Source of the DNA: Pseudonocardia ammonioxydans
Lineage (GTDB): Bacteria; Actinomycetota; Actinomycetes; Mycobacteriales; Pseudonocardiaceae
NCBI RefSeq assembly: GCF_900115005.1
Contig: NZ_FOUY01000020.1
Location: 62,001-126,000, forward strand
Length of the DNA: 64,000 nucleotides
Direction: 5' to 3'
Position 1 is the stretch's first letter. The number at the start of each line of letters is the position of its first letter. The translations under genes and the position numbers were made by a program. Under the pieces are notes generated by a model. The model was not told the DNA's origin. It ran no database searches and was given only the letters and a program-made list of their open reading frames with translations. Below are positions 40,096 through 48,474 of this stretch, piece after piece.

Positions 40096-41054
40096 GCCGC
40101 CACCTCCCCATTCCGGCCGGCGCTGTTCCGGCCGGCGCTGCTCCGGCCGGCGTCGAGCCGGCGGCCGGTCAGCTCCAGGAACGCGTCGTCGAGGGTGGGC
40201 CGCTGCTCGCGCAGCCCGGTCGCGACGACCCCCTGGCGCACCAGCTCGGTCCCGACGACGCCGACGAGGTCCCCGGCCCCCGAGACGACGACCTCCTCCC
40301 CCACCCGGGTCACCTCGTCCACACCGGACAGACCGAGCAGTGCGGACCGGTCGAACCCCCCGGCCGTCCGGAACCGCACCCGCTCGGTGAGCCCGGCCGC
40401 GGAGATCAGCCCGGCCGGATTCGCGTCCGCGACCAGCCGGCCGTCGTCGAGCAGCAGCACCCGGTCGCAGAGCCGCTCGATCTCGTCCATCCGGTGGCTG
40501 ACCATCAGGACCGTCACCCCGCCCGCCGCCAGCTCGCGGACCAGCTCGAGCACGTCCTCGCGCGAGCGGGGGTCGAGCCCCGTGGTGAGCTCGTCGAGGA
40601 TCACCACCCGGGGCGCACCGACCAGCGCCAGTGCCACCGACAGCCGCTGCTGCTGCCCGCCGGAGAGCCGGTCGAACCGGGTCCCCGCCGACTCCTCGAG
40701 CCCCACCGCGGCGATCAGCCGTTCCGGGTCCGCACCGTCGCGGTGCATCGACCGGTGCACCCGCACGAGCTCGGCGACGGTGAGCATGTCGTGCAGCGCC
40801 GCCTCCTGCAGCTGCACCCCCAGCACCGCCCGCAGCGCGCGCCGGTCCCGGCGGGGATCCAGCCCGAGCACCCGGACGGTGCCGCGGTCCGGGCGGCGCA
40901 GCCCGGCGATGCACTCGACGGTCGTTGTCTTCCCGGCGCCGTTGGGGCCGAGCACGCCGGTCACCGAACCGTCCGCGGCGGTGAAGCCGACCCCGTCGAC
41001 GGCTACCCGGCCGCGGTAGCTCTTGTGCAGGTCGTGCACCTCGATCGCTGTCAT
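40092..41054 (-). CDS. ABC exporter ATPase (DrrA type)
   Basis: A 320-residue ATPase: Walker A GPNGAGKTTT, Q-loop LGVQLQEAALHDMLT, signature LSGGQQQR, Walker B VVILDELTTGLD (Glu present), H-loop SHRMDEIE. A C-terminal domain of ~100 residues (to LDDAFLELTGR) is of the DrrA/CcmA kind. The last residues contain an Arg/Asn/Ser/Gly mini-repeat. ATG 41054 is 35 bp from the palindrome at 41090-41132. Confidence 0.92.
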   Translation of the reverse strand: MTAIEVHDLHKSYRGRVAVDGVGFTAADGSVTGVLGPNGAGKTTTVECIAGLRRPDRGTVRVLGLDPRRDRRALRAVLGVQLQEAALHDMLTVAELVRVHRSMHRDGADPERLIAAVGLEESAGTRFDRLSGGQQQRLSVALALVGAPRVVILDELTTGLDPRSREDVLELVRELAAGGVTVLMVSHRMDEIERLCDRVLLLDDGRLVADANPAGLISAAGLTERVRFRTAGGFDRSALLGLSGVDEVTRVGEEVVVSGAGDLVGVVGTELVRQGVVATGLREQRPTLDDAFLELTGRRLDAGRSSAGRNSAGRNGEVAA

Positions 41055-41089
41055 GGTGGCCACGATGCGGGTCCGGCCGGGCCGCCCAC

Positions 41090-41132
41090 GAGTGCCGGAG
41101 GTCGTGATCGACGACCATGACTTCCGGCACTC
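41090..41132. promoter_or_regulatory. large imperfect palindrome midway between exporter and two-component genes
   Basis: 17-nt arms, 41090-41106 and 41116-41132, match as inverted repeats at 15 of 17 positions around a 9-nt centre. The outer ten bases (GAGTGCCGGA) match perfectly. It lies 35 bp from the exporter ATG (41054) and 34 bp from the kinase ATG (41167). This symmetric position suggests a single operator controlling both directions, most simply the site of the encoded NarL-type regulator. Confidence 0.65.
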
Positions 41133-41166
41133 GGCAACGGCGCCGGTTCCTTCTAGTCTGTCCGAT

Positions 41167-42315
41167 ATGCGCAGGATCGACCCCAACGTCGTGGCCGGGG
41201 CGATCATGACCGCGCTCTGCGTGCTGCTCGCCGTACCGGTGGCACTCGAGCAGCTCGCCGGGTCCACCCGCACGCTCGGTCCGCAGTGGGTCTGGTGGGC
41301 CGTGTTCGCGGTGTTCGTGGCCGCGCTGGTCCTGGCAGGCTGGCTGGACGAGTTCCTCGGACCAGCCGTGACCCGGTGGCTGCTCGCGGTCCTGGTCACC
41401 GCGGCCGCCGCGCTGGTGCTGCTGGCTCCCCGGTTCGGCTGGGTGCCGATCCTGCTGGTGTTCACGGCCGCGCTGTCGGTCTACCACTCCCCCGGCCGGG
41501 TCACGGCCGCGATCGTGGTGACCAACGTCGGCGTCGTCGCCGCGGCCGGGTTGCTGTCCGGCTCGCCCACCTCGGGTGCGCTCACCGCCGGCGGGATCTA
41601 CCTGATGCTGCAGACCGCGTCGGTCCTGAGCGTCATGGCCCTGCGCCGCGAGGAGCAGGGACGGCGGCGCCTCGCCGAGGCGCACGCCGAACTCGCGGCC
41701 GCCGGGGCCGTCCTGGCCGAGACCAGCCGGGCCGAGGAACGGCTGCGGATCTCCCGCGAGCTGCACGACCTCGTGGGGCACCAGCTCACCGCGCTCACGC
41801 TCGAGCTCGAGATCGCCACCCACCGCGCCGACAACGCCGAGCACGTCGAGCGGGCCCGGGGCATCGCCCGCGACCTGCTCACCGACGTCCGGTCCACGGT
41901 CGGGGAGCTGCGCCGGCGCGCCCCGGACCTGGCGACCACGCTGCACCGGATCACCGAGCAGCTACCGCGCCCGCTCGTGCACGTGAGCGTCGCCGAGGCC
42001 GTGGCCGGGGTCGCCGGTGCCGGGGGCACCGCACCGGACGAGGAACGCACCGTCGCCGTCGTCCGCTGCGTGCAGGAGATCCTCACCAACGCGATCCGGC
42101 ACGCCGACGCCGAGAACGTCTGGATCGAGATCGGCCCGGGACCGGACGGCGGGCTGCGGCTGCACGCCCGCGACGACGGCCGCGGCGCCGCCCGCGCCGT
42201 GGTGCCCGGCAACGGGCTGCGCGGGCTCACCGAACGGGCCGCGGCGCTCGGTGGCACCGTCGACTTCGGACCGGTGCTGCCGCGCGGCTTCGCGGTGACG
42301 GCGGTGTTGCCGTGA
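41167..42315 (+). CDS. sensor histidine kinase, HisKA_3 (NarL/DesK) type
   Basis: A 382-residue kinase. Five or six transmembrane helices fill residues ~8-155, with no large extracellular domain, so it probably senses a signal in the membrane. The dimerisation/phosphoacceptor segment is LRISRELHDLVGHQLTAL with His200. The ATPase domain has CVQEILTNAIRHA (N box), DDGRG and GNGLRGLTERAAALGG. Its stop overlaps the response regulator start. It is the typical partner of DrrAB-like exporters in actinobacteria. Confidence 0.93.
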   Translation: MRRIDPNVVAGAIMTALCVLLAVPVALEQLAGSTRTLGPQWVWWAVFAVFVAALVLAGWLDEFLGPAVTRWLLAVLVTAAAALVLLAPRFGWVPILLVFTAALSVYHSPGRVTAAIVVTNVGVVAAAGLLSGSPTSGALTAGGIYLMLQTASVLSVMALRREEQGRRRLAEAHAELAAAGAVLAETSRAEERLRISRELHDLVGHQLTALTLELEIATHRADNAEHVERARGIARDLLTDVRSTVGELRRRAPDLATTLHRITEQLPRPLVHVSVAEAVAGVAGAGGTAPDEERTVAVVRCVQEILTNAIRHADAENVWIEIGPGPDGGLRLHARDDGRGAARAVVPGNGLRGLTERAAALGGTVDFGPVLPRGFAVTAVLP

Positions 42316-42986
42316 CGGTGCGGGTGTGCCTGGCCGACGACCAGACGCTGGTCCGGCACGGGATCCGCGGGCTGCTCGAGCTGGCCGGCGACGTCGAGGT
42401 CGTGGCGGAGGCGGGCGACGGGGCCGAGGCCGTCGACGCCGTCGTCGCGCACCGCCCGGACGTCGTCCTGCTGGACCTGCGGATGCCCCGCCACGACGGG
42501 CTGTGGGCGCTCGACGAGCTGCGTGCCCGCGCCCTCGACGTCCCGGTGCTGGTGCTGACCACGTTCGACGACGACGAGCTGGTCCTGCGTGCCCTGCGCG
42601 CCGGCGCCCGCGGCTACCTGCTCAAGGACGTCACCCTCGAACAGCTCGTCGGGGCGGTGCGCACGCTGGCCGGCGGCGGCACGCTGATCAGCCCGGCGAT
42701 CACCGAACGGCTGCTGCGCGCGGTACGGGACGTGCCGGCCCCGCCCGACGGCGGCGGCCCCGTCCAGGAGCTCTCCGAGCGGGAGCTCGAGGTGCTGCGG
42801 CTGCTCGCGGGCGGATACGCCAACCGGGAGATCGCGCAGGTGCTCGTGCTGGCCGAGGGCACCGTGAAGAACCACGTGTCGAGCGTGCTGGGCAAGCTCG
42901 GCACCCGCGACCGGACCCGCGCGGTACTGCGGGCCCTGCACCACGGACTGCTCGCCCCGCCCCGCCCCTCGGAGGACGCACCGTGA
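42312..42986 (+). CDS. LuxR/NarL family response regulator
   Basis: A 224-residue regulator. The receiver domain has the acidic pair ADDQ, the phosphoacceptor Asp55 (LLDLRMP), TTFDDDE and the Lys in GYLLKDV. The C-terminal helix-turn-helix is LSERELEVLRLLAGGYANREIAQVLVLAEGTVKNHVSSVLGKL. It is chained to the kinase by GTGA overlap and probably binds the palindrome at 41090-41132. Confidence 0.94.
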   Translation: MTVRVCLADDQTLVRHGIRGLLELAGDVEVVAEAGDGAEAVDAVVAHRPDVVLLDLRMPRHDGLWALDELRARALDVPVLVLTTFDDDELVLRALRAGARGYLLKDVTLEQLVGAVRTLAGGGTLISPAITERLLRAVRDVPAPPDGGGPVQELSERELEVLRLLAGGYANREIAQVLVLAEGTVKNHVSSVLGKLGTRDRTRAVLRALHHGLLAPPRPSEDAP

Positions 42987-44155
42987 CCACGCCCGCACCC
43001 ACCACCCGGATGGCGGCACCCGACCTCGCCCGCGGCGCGATGCTGCTGCTGATCGTGCTCGCGCACGCGCCGCTGTACCTGACCGGGACGCCGCCGGCAC
43101 CGTCGCTCGCCGACGAGGTGGTCGCGGTGGCGGGCACGCTGCTCGTGGACAGCCGGGCGTACCCGATGTTCGCCGCGCTGCTCGGCTACGGCCTCGTACT
43201 CAGCGTCACCCGGCTGCGCGCCGCCGGGGTGTCCGACGACGACGCCCGCCGCTCGATCCGCCGCCGCGGCCGCTGGCTGCTCCTGTTCGGTCTCGTGCAC
43301 GCCCTGCTGGTCGCACCGATCGAGATCCTCGGCGCGTACGGCCTGGCGCTGCTGCTGATCGCGGGGCTGGTGTTCTGGCCGGACCGGGTACTGCGCCGGA
43401 CCGGGTACGCCCTGCTCGCACTGAACGCCGTGGGCATCCTGCTGTTCAGCTCCGGTGGGGTGGACGGTGGCGCGTCCGGCGAGTACGCGCCCGGGATGCT
43501 CGGGCACGACGTCGAGGGCCTGTTCGTGCGGCTGATCGTCTGGACCGTGGCGGTGGTGTCCAACGTGGTCGTCTGGCCGGTGCTGGTCGCGCTGCTCGCC
43601 GGCGTCCTCGCGGCCCGGCACCGGGTCCTCGAGGAGCCGGCCCGGCACGCCGTGCTGCTGCGGCGGCTGGTGTGGACGGGCATCCCGGTGGCGGTGCTGG
43701 CCGCGGTCCCGCTGGTGCTCGTCGAGCAGGGCGTGCTCCCCGCGTCGCTGACCGCCCCGGCGACGCTGGTACAGATCATGTCCGGGCTGGCAGGCGGGCT
43801 CGGCTACGCGGCCGCGTTCGGGCTGCTCGGCGCACGGCTGTCGGGGGCACCGCTGCCCCGGGCGCTGCGACCGCTCGCCGCGACCGGCCGCCGGTCGCTG
43901 ACCTGCTACCTGCTGCAGTCCTGCCTGCTGGTGGGGATGCTGTCGCAGGCGTTCGCCGGGTTCGGGGCGGGTACCGGCGAGGCCGGGGCGGTGCTGGCCG
44001 CGGTGCTGGCGTGGGTGGTTGCGGTGCTGGTCGCGACCGGGCTGGAGCGCGCCGGGCTCCCCGGCCCGGCGGACGCGTTGCTGCGCCGCCTGGTGCGCCG
44101 AGGACTGCCCCACCGCGACACCGACCACGACCCCGGTGCCCGTACCGGACCCTGA
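42983..44155 (+). CDS. DUF418 family membrane protein
   Basis: A 390-residue membrane protein with about ten helices. The N-terminus APDLARGAMLLLIVLAH and the C-terminal RRSLTCYLLQSCLLVGM with PLAATGR fit the DUF418/YeiB family (acyltransferase-3-like fold). GTG 42983 overlaps the response regulator stop and has GGAGG. Being third in the two-component operon, it may take part in the same envelope response. Confidence 0.85.
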   Translation: MTTPAPTTRMAAPDLARGAMLLLIVLAHAPLYLTGTPPAPSLADEVVAVAGTLLVDSRAYPMFAALLGYGLVLSVTRLRAAGVSDDDARRSIRRRGRWLLLFGLVHALLVAPIEILGAYGLALLLIAGLVFWPDRVLRRTGYALLALNAVGILLFSSGGVDGGASGEYAPGMLGHDVEGLFVRLIVWTVAVVSNVVVWPVLVALLAGVLAARHRVLEEPARHAVLLRRLVWTGIPVAVLAAVPLVLVEQGVLPASLTAPATLVQIMSGLAGGLGYAAAFGLLGARLSGAPLPRALRPLAATGRRSLTCYLLQSCLLVGMLSQAFAGFGAGTGEAGAVLAAVLAWVVAVLVATGLERAGLPGPADALLRRLVRRGLPHRDTDHDPGARTGP

Positions 44156-44246
44156 GCTCACGAAGATCACCCGTCTGCCGCGGTTGTGCCACAGCGGGAT
44201 GGGTACCTCGCTCCCGACAGAGTTCGATCACGGGAGGACGACACAC

Positions 44247-44447
44247 ATGGACGAGCCGTGGACCGGCGCGGGTGATGCGGTCACCCGCCTGCTCGCCGAA
44301 CTCGGGCCGGGTACCTGCCCGGACACGGTCGCCTCCGTCGTCCGGGAGGCCTGCGACGACCTGCGCGGGAGCCCGGCCGGGGCGCTGCCCGAGCTGGTGG
44401 AGCGGCTCGCCCGGGTCCGGCTCGCCCCGGCGACGGCGGACGTGTGA
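44247..44447 (+). CDS. small DUF3562-like three-helix protein
   Basis: A 66-residue protein with a helical sequence (DTVASVVREACDDLRGSP, ALPELVERLARVRL) resembling the DUF3562 'three-helix bundle dimerization' proteins of actinobacteria. ATG 44247 follows GGGAGG at good spacing. No catalytic residues; function unknown. It has its own RBS 91 bp after the DUF418 gene. Confidence 0.65.
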   Translation: MDEPWTGAGDAVTRLLAELGPGTCPDTVASVVREACDDLRGSPAGALPELVERLARVRLAPATADV

Positions 44448-44493
44448 CGGTGGTGCCGGTGTGCGTCCCGGGTCCGCGGGGTACCCGGATCCC

Positions 44494-44700
44494 GTGACAC
44501 AGCAGGACCGCAGCGACGGACCCGGCCGGGAGCCGGACACCCCGCTCGACCCGGAGACCGCGGTCGACGAGCTCGAGGAGCGGGTCACCGGCCGCCGGAC
44601 CGCCGAGGAGGACGAGCCCGACCACGACGCCGGCGACGACGGCCGCAACCCCGTGGAGGGCGACTCCGGCACCGGCGTCGACGAGGAGTCCAGCGGCTGA
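44494..44700 (+). CDS. small acidic hypothetical protein
   Basis: A 68-residue, strongly acidic, probably disordered protein (Asp and Glu make up about a third; EDEPDHDAGDDG in the middle). GTG 44494 is the likely start but its SD sequence is weak. No family recognised. Short acidic proteins of this composition are common in actinobacterial genomes. Confidence 0.5.
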   Translation: MTQQDRSDGPGREPDTPLDPETAVDELEERVTGRRTAEEDEPDHDAGDDGRNPVEGDSGTGVDEESSG

Positions 44701-44767
44701 CCGGGGGGCGGGTACCGGTGGCGGCATCATGACCGCTGCCCGTTCCGGACGACCCGAGGAGTCCACC

Positions 44768-45487
44768 GTGCCCGTCGAGCCGACACCCGTGCGCTACGGC
44801 CCCGAGCCGTCACAGTTCCTCGAACGCTGGGAGCCCGGCGGGGCCGTGACGCGTCCGGACGTCCTGCTGCTGCACGGCGGCTGGTGGCGCCAGAAGTTCG
44901 ACCTGCACCTCAACGACGGGCTGGCCGCCGACCTGGCAGGCCGGGGCCACCGGGTGTGGAACGCGGAGTACCGGCGCATCGACGGCGGTGACGGCGGCTG
45001 GCCGGAGACCCTGACCGACGTGCTCGCCGCCTGCGAGGCGATCGCCGAGGCAGGCACCCGTCCCGGCTCGGTCGTGGCGGTCGGACACTCCGCGGGCGGC
45101 CACCTGGCACTGCTGGCCGCGGCCGGGGCCGGGCTCGCCGGTGCGGTCGCGCTCGCCCCGATCGTGGACCCGGTCGCCTGCGCCACGGAGGGCCTCGGCG
45201 AGGGGGCGACCCCGCTGTTCTTCGGCGGAGGGCCCGACGCGGTGCCGTCCGCCTACACCGCCGGGTCACCGCTGGACCGGCTGCCGCTCGGTGTGCCGCA
45301 GCTCGTCGTGCACGGCACCGAGGACGAGCGGGTCCCGGTCGCGCACAGCCGCCGCTACGTCGAACGGGCCCGCGCACTCGGGGACCCGGTGGAGCTGCGC
45401 GAGGAGGTGGGCGGTGACCACTTCTTCGTCCTCGACCCGCTCCATCCGTACTGGGCCGGCACGGTGGACTGGATCGCCCAGCGCTGA
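44768..45487 (+). CDS. alpha/beta hydrolase, kynurenine formamidase-like
   Basis: A 239-residue alpha/beta hydrolase. The oxyanion motif is LLLHGGWWRQ (HGGxW as in eukaryotic-type kynurenine formamidases), the nucleophile elbow is VGHSAGGHLALLAA (Ser), the acid lies in HGTEDERVPV, and the His is in GGDHFFVLDPLHPYW. GTG 44768 is preferred over an ATG at 44729 because GAGGAG lies at the right distance. Tryptophan dioxygenase and kynureninase genes are 8 kb away and no other formamidase is in the window, so formyl-kynurenine hydrolysis is a reasonable but unproven assignment. Confidence 0.65.
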   Translation: MPVEPTPVRYGPEPSQFLERWEPGGAVTRPDVLLLHGGWWRQKFDLHLNDGLAADLAGRGHRVWNAEYRRIDGGDGGWPETLTDVLAACEAIAEAGTRPGSVVAVGHSAGGHLALLAAAGAGLAGAVALAPIVDPVACATEGLGEGATPLFFGGGPDAVPSAYTAGSPLDRLPLGVPQLVVHGTEDERVPVAHSRRYVERARALGDPVELREEVGGDHFFVLDPLHPYWAGTVDWIAQR

Positions 45488-45515
45488 GCGCGGCCGCGGA
45501 CCGTACGATGTCGTC

Positions 45516-46376
45516 GTGACGACGGTCGCAGAACCGGAGGAGATCCTCGCTCCGGTCCCCCCTCGCCGGTTGATCGTGAGCGTGTACGGCCTGTACGCCC
45601 GCGAGCGCGGCGGCGTGCTGTCGGTGGCGGCGCTCGTCCGGCTGCTGGGTGATCTCGCGGTCGACGGGCAGGCGGTGCGCTCGGCGGTGTCCCGGCTCAA
45701 GCGGCGGGGGCTGCTCGAGCCGGAGAAGGTCGGGGGCGCGGCCGGGTACCGGTTGTCGGCGGCCGCGGGGGACGTACTCGCCGAGGGCGACGAGCGGATC
45801 TTCTCCCGGCGCCGCGCCGGGGCGGGTGAGGGCTGGCTGCTGGTCGCCTTCTCGGTCCCGGAGAGCGCCCGCGACCAGCGTCATCAGCTGCGCACCCTGC
45901 TGATCCGGCTCGGGCTGGGTACCGTCGCCCCCGGGTTGTGGGTGGCGCCGGCGCACCTGGAGGCGGAGATCTCGCACGCGCTGGAGCGCGCCGGGCTGCG
46001 CGGGTACACCGAGCTGTTCCGCAGCCGGCACGTCGCCGGGCGTCCGCTGCCGGAGACGGTCGCGTCGTGGTGGGACCTCGACGCGCTGGATGCCCAGTAC
46101 ACCGCCTTCCTCGACCGCCACGAACCCGTCCTGCGGGCCTGGCAGGACGCCGACGGGACCCCGGCACAGGCGTTCGCCGACTTCGTGACGGTGGTGACGG
46201 TGTGGCGACGCCTGCCGTACCTCGACCCGGGGCTCCCCCTGGAGGGGCTCCCGCACGACTGGGTCGGCAGCCGCGCCGAGGAACTGTTCGGTGACCTGCG
46301 GGCCCGGCTGGCCGGCCCGGCCCGCGAACACGTCACGACGGTCCTGGACGGGACCTCGACGCAGCCGGAGAGATGA
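45516..46376 (+). CDS. PaaX family transcriptional regulator
   Basis: A 286-residue regulator. The N-terminal winged helix (PRRLIVSVYGLYARERGGVLSVAALVRLLGDLAVDGQAVRSAVSRLKRRGLLE, ~18-68) is followed by the PaaX central domain (WLLVAFSVPESARDQRHQLRTLLIRLGLG, GLWVAP) and a C-terminal domain. PaaX proteins repress aromatic-acid CoA pathways and release DNA on binding an aryl-CoA. A TACGAT -10 (45504-45509) places the transcription start on the GTG, so the mRNA is probably leaderless. The likely targets are the aryl-CoA ligase and monooxygenase operons that follow. Confidence 0.92.
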   Translation: MTTVAEPEEILAPVPPRRLIVSVYGLYARERGGVLSVAALVRLLGDLAVDGQAVRSAVSRLKRRGLLEPEKVGGAAGYRLSAAAGDVLAEGDERIFSRRRAGAGEGWLLVAFSVPESARDQRHQLRTLLIRLGLGTVAPGLWVAPAHLEAEISHALERAGLRGYTELFRSRHVAGRPLPETVASWWDLDALDAQYTAFLDRHEPVLRAWQDADGTPAQAFADFVTVVTVWRRLPYLDPGLPLEGLPHDWVGSRAEELFGDLRARLAGPAREHVTTVLDGTSTQPER

Positions 46377-46399
46377 TCCCGGCGGATGCTGTGACGCGA

Positions 46400-46416
46400 C
46401 CCGGGGACGCCCCGGG
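46400..46416. terminator. GC hairpin between convergent paaX-like and ridA genes
   Basis: CCCGGGG-ACG-CCCCGGG, a perfect 7-bp stem 24 bp after the PaaX stop and 14 bp from the RidA stop. Short but very stable. Confidence 0.5.
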
Positions 46417-46430
46417 AGCAGCCGCGCGGG

Positions 46431-46841
46431 TCAGGCCCGCCGCGCCGCCACCGCCTCGATCTCGATCAGCGCCTCCGGCTGCCACAACGCGCTGACCCCG
46501 ACCCCGGTCATCGCCGGGAAGGTCCGCCCGCACAGCTCCTTCCAGGCCGCACCGATGTCCTTGCCCCGGGCCTGATAACCGGGGACGTCGGTCAGGTAGA
46601 TCCGCACCGACAGCAGGTCGGACGGCTCGGACCCGGCACCGCGCAGCGCGGTGAGCACATTGGACATCGCCTGGCGGAACTGGTCGACGATGTCGCCGTC
46701 GACGATCCGCCCGCTCGCGTCCATCGCGGTCTGCCCGGACAGGTGGATCGTGTCGCCGTACCGCACGGCGTGGGTGAAGCCCGACGGCTTCGCCAGGGTC
46801 TCCGGGTTGATCAGCTCGATGGGGGCGGTACCGGTGGTCAT
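46431..46841 (-). CDS. RidA family protein (enamine/imine deaminase)
   Basis: A 136-residue RidA/YjgF-like protein: HAVRYGDTIHLSGQTAMDASG, MSNVLTALRGAGSEPSDLLSVRIYLTD, and the C-terminal PALIEIEAVAARR-like end with the conserved Glu (EALIEIEAVA). RidA hydrolyses reactive enamines/imines to ketones and ammonia. It is the last gene of the ligase operon 48474-46431. Dearomatised 2-aminobenzoyl-CoA products are enamines, so a direct role in releasing ammonia in this pathway is attractive. Confidence 0.9.
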   Translation of the reverse strand: MTTGTAPIELINPETLAKPSGFTHAVRYGDTIHLSGQTAMDASGRIVDGDIVDQFRQAMSNVLTALRGAGSEPSDLLSVRIYLTDVPGYQARGKDIGAAWKELCGRTFPAMTGVGVSALWQPEALIEIEAVAARRA

Positions 46842-46904
46842 CGCTTCCTCTTCCTCATGTCGGCGGCCAGGGAGACGGCTCGGTGGTCGGGGAGATCGCG
46901 CAGC

Positions 46905-47108
46905 TCAGACGCCCACGTCGGTCAGGTGCTCGAAGCGCAGCCCGAGGTCGGTGACGGCGACGGCGACCGGGGCGAGCGCGGCGCGCAGGTTCGCGGCCAC
47001 GCACGGCGGCAGGTCGTCACGGGCCAGCGTCTCGGTGAGCCGGGTGTAGAGGTCGAGCACCGCGCGCTCGTGCTCCTCGAGCGGGTTGCCCAGCAAGTCG
47101 GTGGTCAT
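46905..47108 (-). CDS. small helical hypothetical protein in the aryl-CoA ligase operon
   Basis: A 67-residue protein between the aryl-CoA ligase (13 bp upstream) and RidA. The sequence is helical with a hydrophobic pattern (HERAVLDLYTRLTETLARDD, CVAANLRAALAPVAVAV) and one Cys. ATG 47108 follows AAGGGA. No family recognised. Its tight placement suggests a functional link, for example as a small subunit. Confidence 0.7.
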   Translation of the reverse strand: MTTDLLGNPLEEHERAVLDLYTRLTETLARDDLPPCVAANLRAALAPVAVAVTDLGLRFEHLTDVGV

Positions 47109-47121
47109 TCCCGTGGTCCCT

Positions 47122-48474
47122 TCAGCGCGCCGGGCGGAGGTCGGTCAGCCGCTTGGCCTTCAGCTCGAACCGGGGCAGCTCCCCGGTGGCGGCGCGGCGC
47201 AGCAGGAACCGCAGTCCCTCGTGGGCGTCGGCCAGCTCCACGCCGAGCCGGCCCGACAGCAGGTCCCAGCCGCCGGCGTCGACGGTCGCGCAGGTCTCGA
47301 CGAGCAGCTCGATCTCGTCGCGCTCGCCCTGCCGGGAGATCCGGACCTGGAACTCCTCGATGCCGTCGAACCCGCGGACGATCGCCTCGATCGCGCCCGG
47401 GTAGACGTTCGTGCCGCGGACCAGCTTCATGTCGTCGACCCGGCCGATGATCCCGCCCTCGTAGAGGTCCCAGGTCCGTCCGGACGACGAGCGGCTGTGC
47501 GGGATCTTCACGACGAGGTCGCAGGTGCGGTAGCGCAGCAGTGGCGTGGTGGAGCGGCCGAACGAGGTGCAGACCCGCTCGCCGCGCTCGCCGTAGCCGA
47601 CCTCCCGCCCGGTCTCGGGGTCGATCACCTGTTCCAGCAGGTGGTCCTCGATCACGTGGCAGGCGATGGGCTGCGCCGCACCGATCTCGCGCCCCGGTGT
47701 GTCCGGCTCGAACATGACGATCGTCGACACCTCGGTCATGCCGGCGGTGTCGAACGCGTGCGCACCCCATTTCCGCTCGATCAGTGCCTTGGTCTCGGGG
47801 ATCGAGCCGGCCGGCTCACCGGAGAGGATCAGCGTGCGGACCGGGCCGTTCACCAGGTCGATGCCGAGCTCCTCGGCCTCGCTCGCCAGCCGCAGCGCGT
47901 AGGTCGGGGTGGAGGCGACGACGGTCGCGCCGAAGTCGTGGATCTGGTGCACCCGCTGCGCGGTCGTCTGCGCCCCGCCCGGGATCGTCAGCGCGCCGAT
48001 CTTCTCGAGGCCGTTGTGCAGTCCCCAGAACCCGATGAACGAGCCGTAGCCGAAGGCGACGTAGCCGATGTCGTGCGGCCGCACGCCGGCACCCCACAGC
48101 GCGTAGCACCACATCTCCGCCGCCCAGGACCAGTCCTTGCGCGAGTCGAGCGCCCGCAGCGGTGTCCGCCCGGAGGTGCCGGACGTGGTGTGCATCCGGA
48201 TGGCGTTCTCCGGGCCGGTGACCGGGAGCTCGCCGAACGGCGGATGCGCATCCTGCGAGGTCATCCACTCCTCGCGGGTGAGCAGCGGGATGCGGTCGAT
48301 GTCGGCCCAGGTGCGGATCTGCTCTGGCTCGACGCCGGCGAGCGTGCGCCGGTAGTGCGGGCTGCGCGCCTTCGCCCACGCGACGACCCGGCGCAGCTTG
48401 GTCAGCTGCAGCTCGCGCAGGTCCTCGCGGGCCATGAGTTCGGTCTTGGGGTTCCAGAACGGTTGGTCGGTCAC
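47122..48474 (-). CDS. PaaK-type aryl-CoA ligase (probable 2-aminobenzoate-CoA ligase)
   Basis: A 450-residue AMP-forming ligase of the phenylacetate-CoA ligase family: N-terminal LRRVVAWAKARSPHYRR, the ATP P-loop HTTSGTSGRTP, DTAGMTEVSTIVMFE (A5-like), LRYRTCDL (adenosine-binding Asp) and the C-terminal GRVDDMKLVRGTNVYPGAIE. It activates an aromatic acid to its CoA thioester in the cytoplasm. GTG 48474 follows GGGGAGGAG. The divergent 2-aminobenzoyl-CoA monooxygenase/reductase-like gene and the kynureninase nearby point to anthranilate. Salicylate or phenylacetate are alternatives. Confidence 0.85.
   Translation of the reverse strand: MTDQPFWNPKTELMAREDLRELQLTKLRRVVAWAKARSPHYRRTLAGVEPEQIRTWADIDRIPLLTREEWMTSQDAHPPFGELPVTGPENAIRMHTTSGTSGRTPLRALDSRKDWSWAAEMWCYALWGAGVRPHDIGYVAFGYGSFIGFWGLHNGLEKIGALTIPGGAQTTAQRVHQIHDFGATVVASTPTYALRLASEAEELGIDLVNGPVRTLILSGEPAGSIPETKALIERKWGAHAFDTAGMTEVSTIVMFEPDTPGREIGAAQPIACHVIEDHLLEQVIDPETGREVGYGERGERVCTSFGRSTTPLLRYRTCDLVVKIPHSRSSSGRTWDLYEGGIIGRVDDMKLVRGTNVYPGAIEAIVRGFDGIEEFQVRISRQGERDEIELLVETCATVDAGGWDLLSGRLGVELADAHEGLRFLLRRAATGELPRFELKAKRLTDLRPAR

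Noticed and set aside
35551..41019. A very long open frame of more than 1800 codons on the plus strand
   Set aside because: It crosses the glycosyltransferase, pucR, alkB and exporter genes, all of which have clear motifs in other frames. It is Arg/Gly/Pro-rich and is an artefact of high GC with few stop codons.
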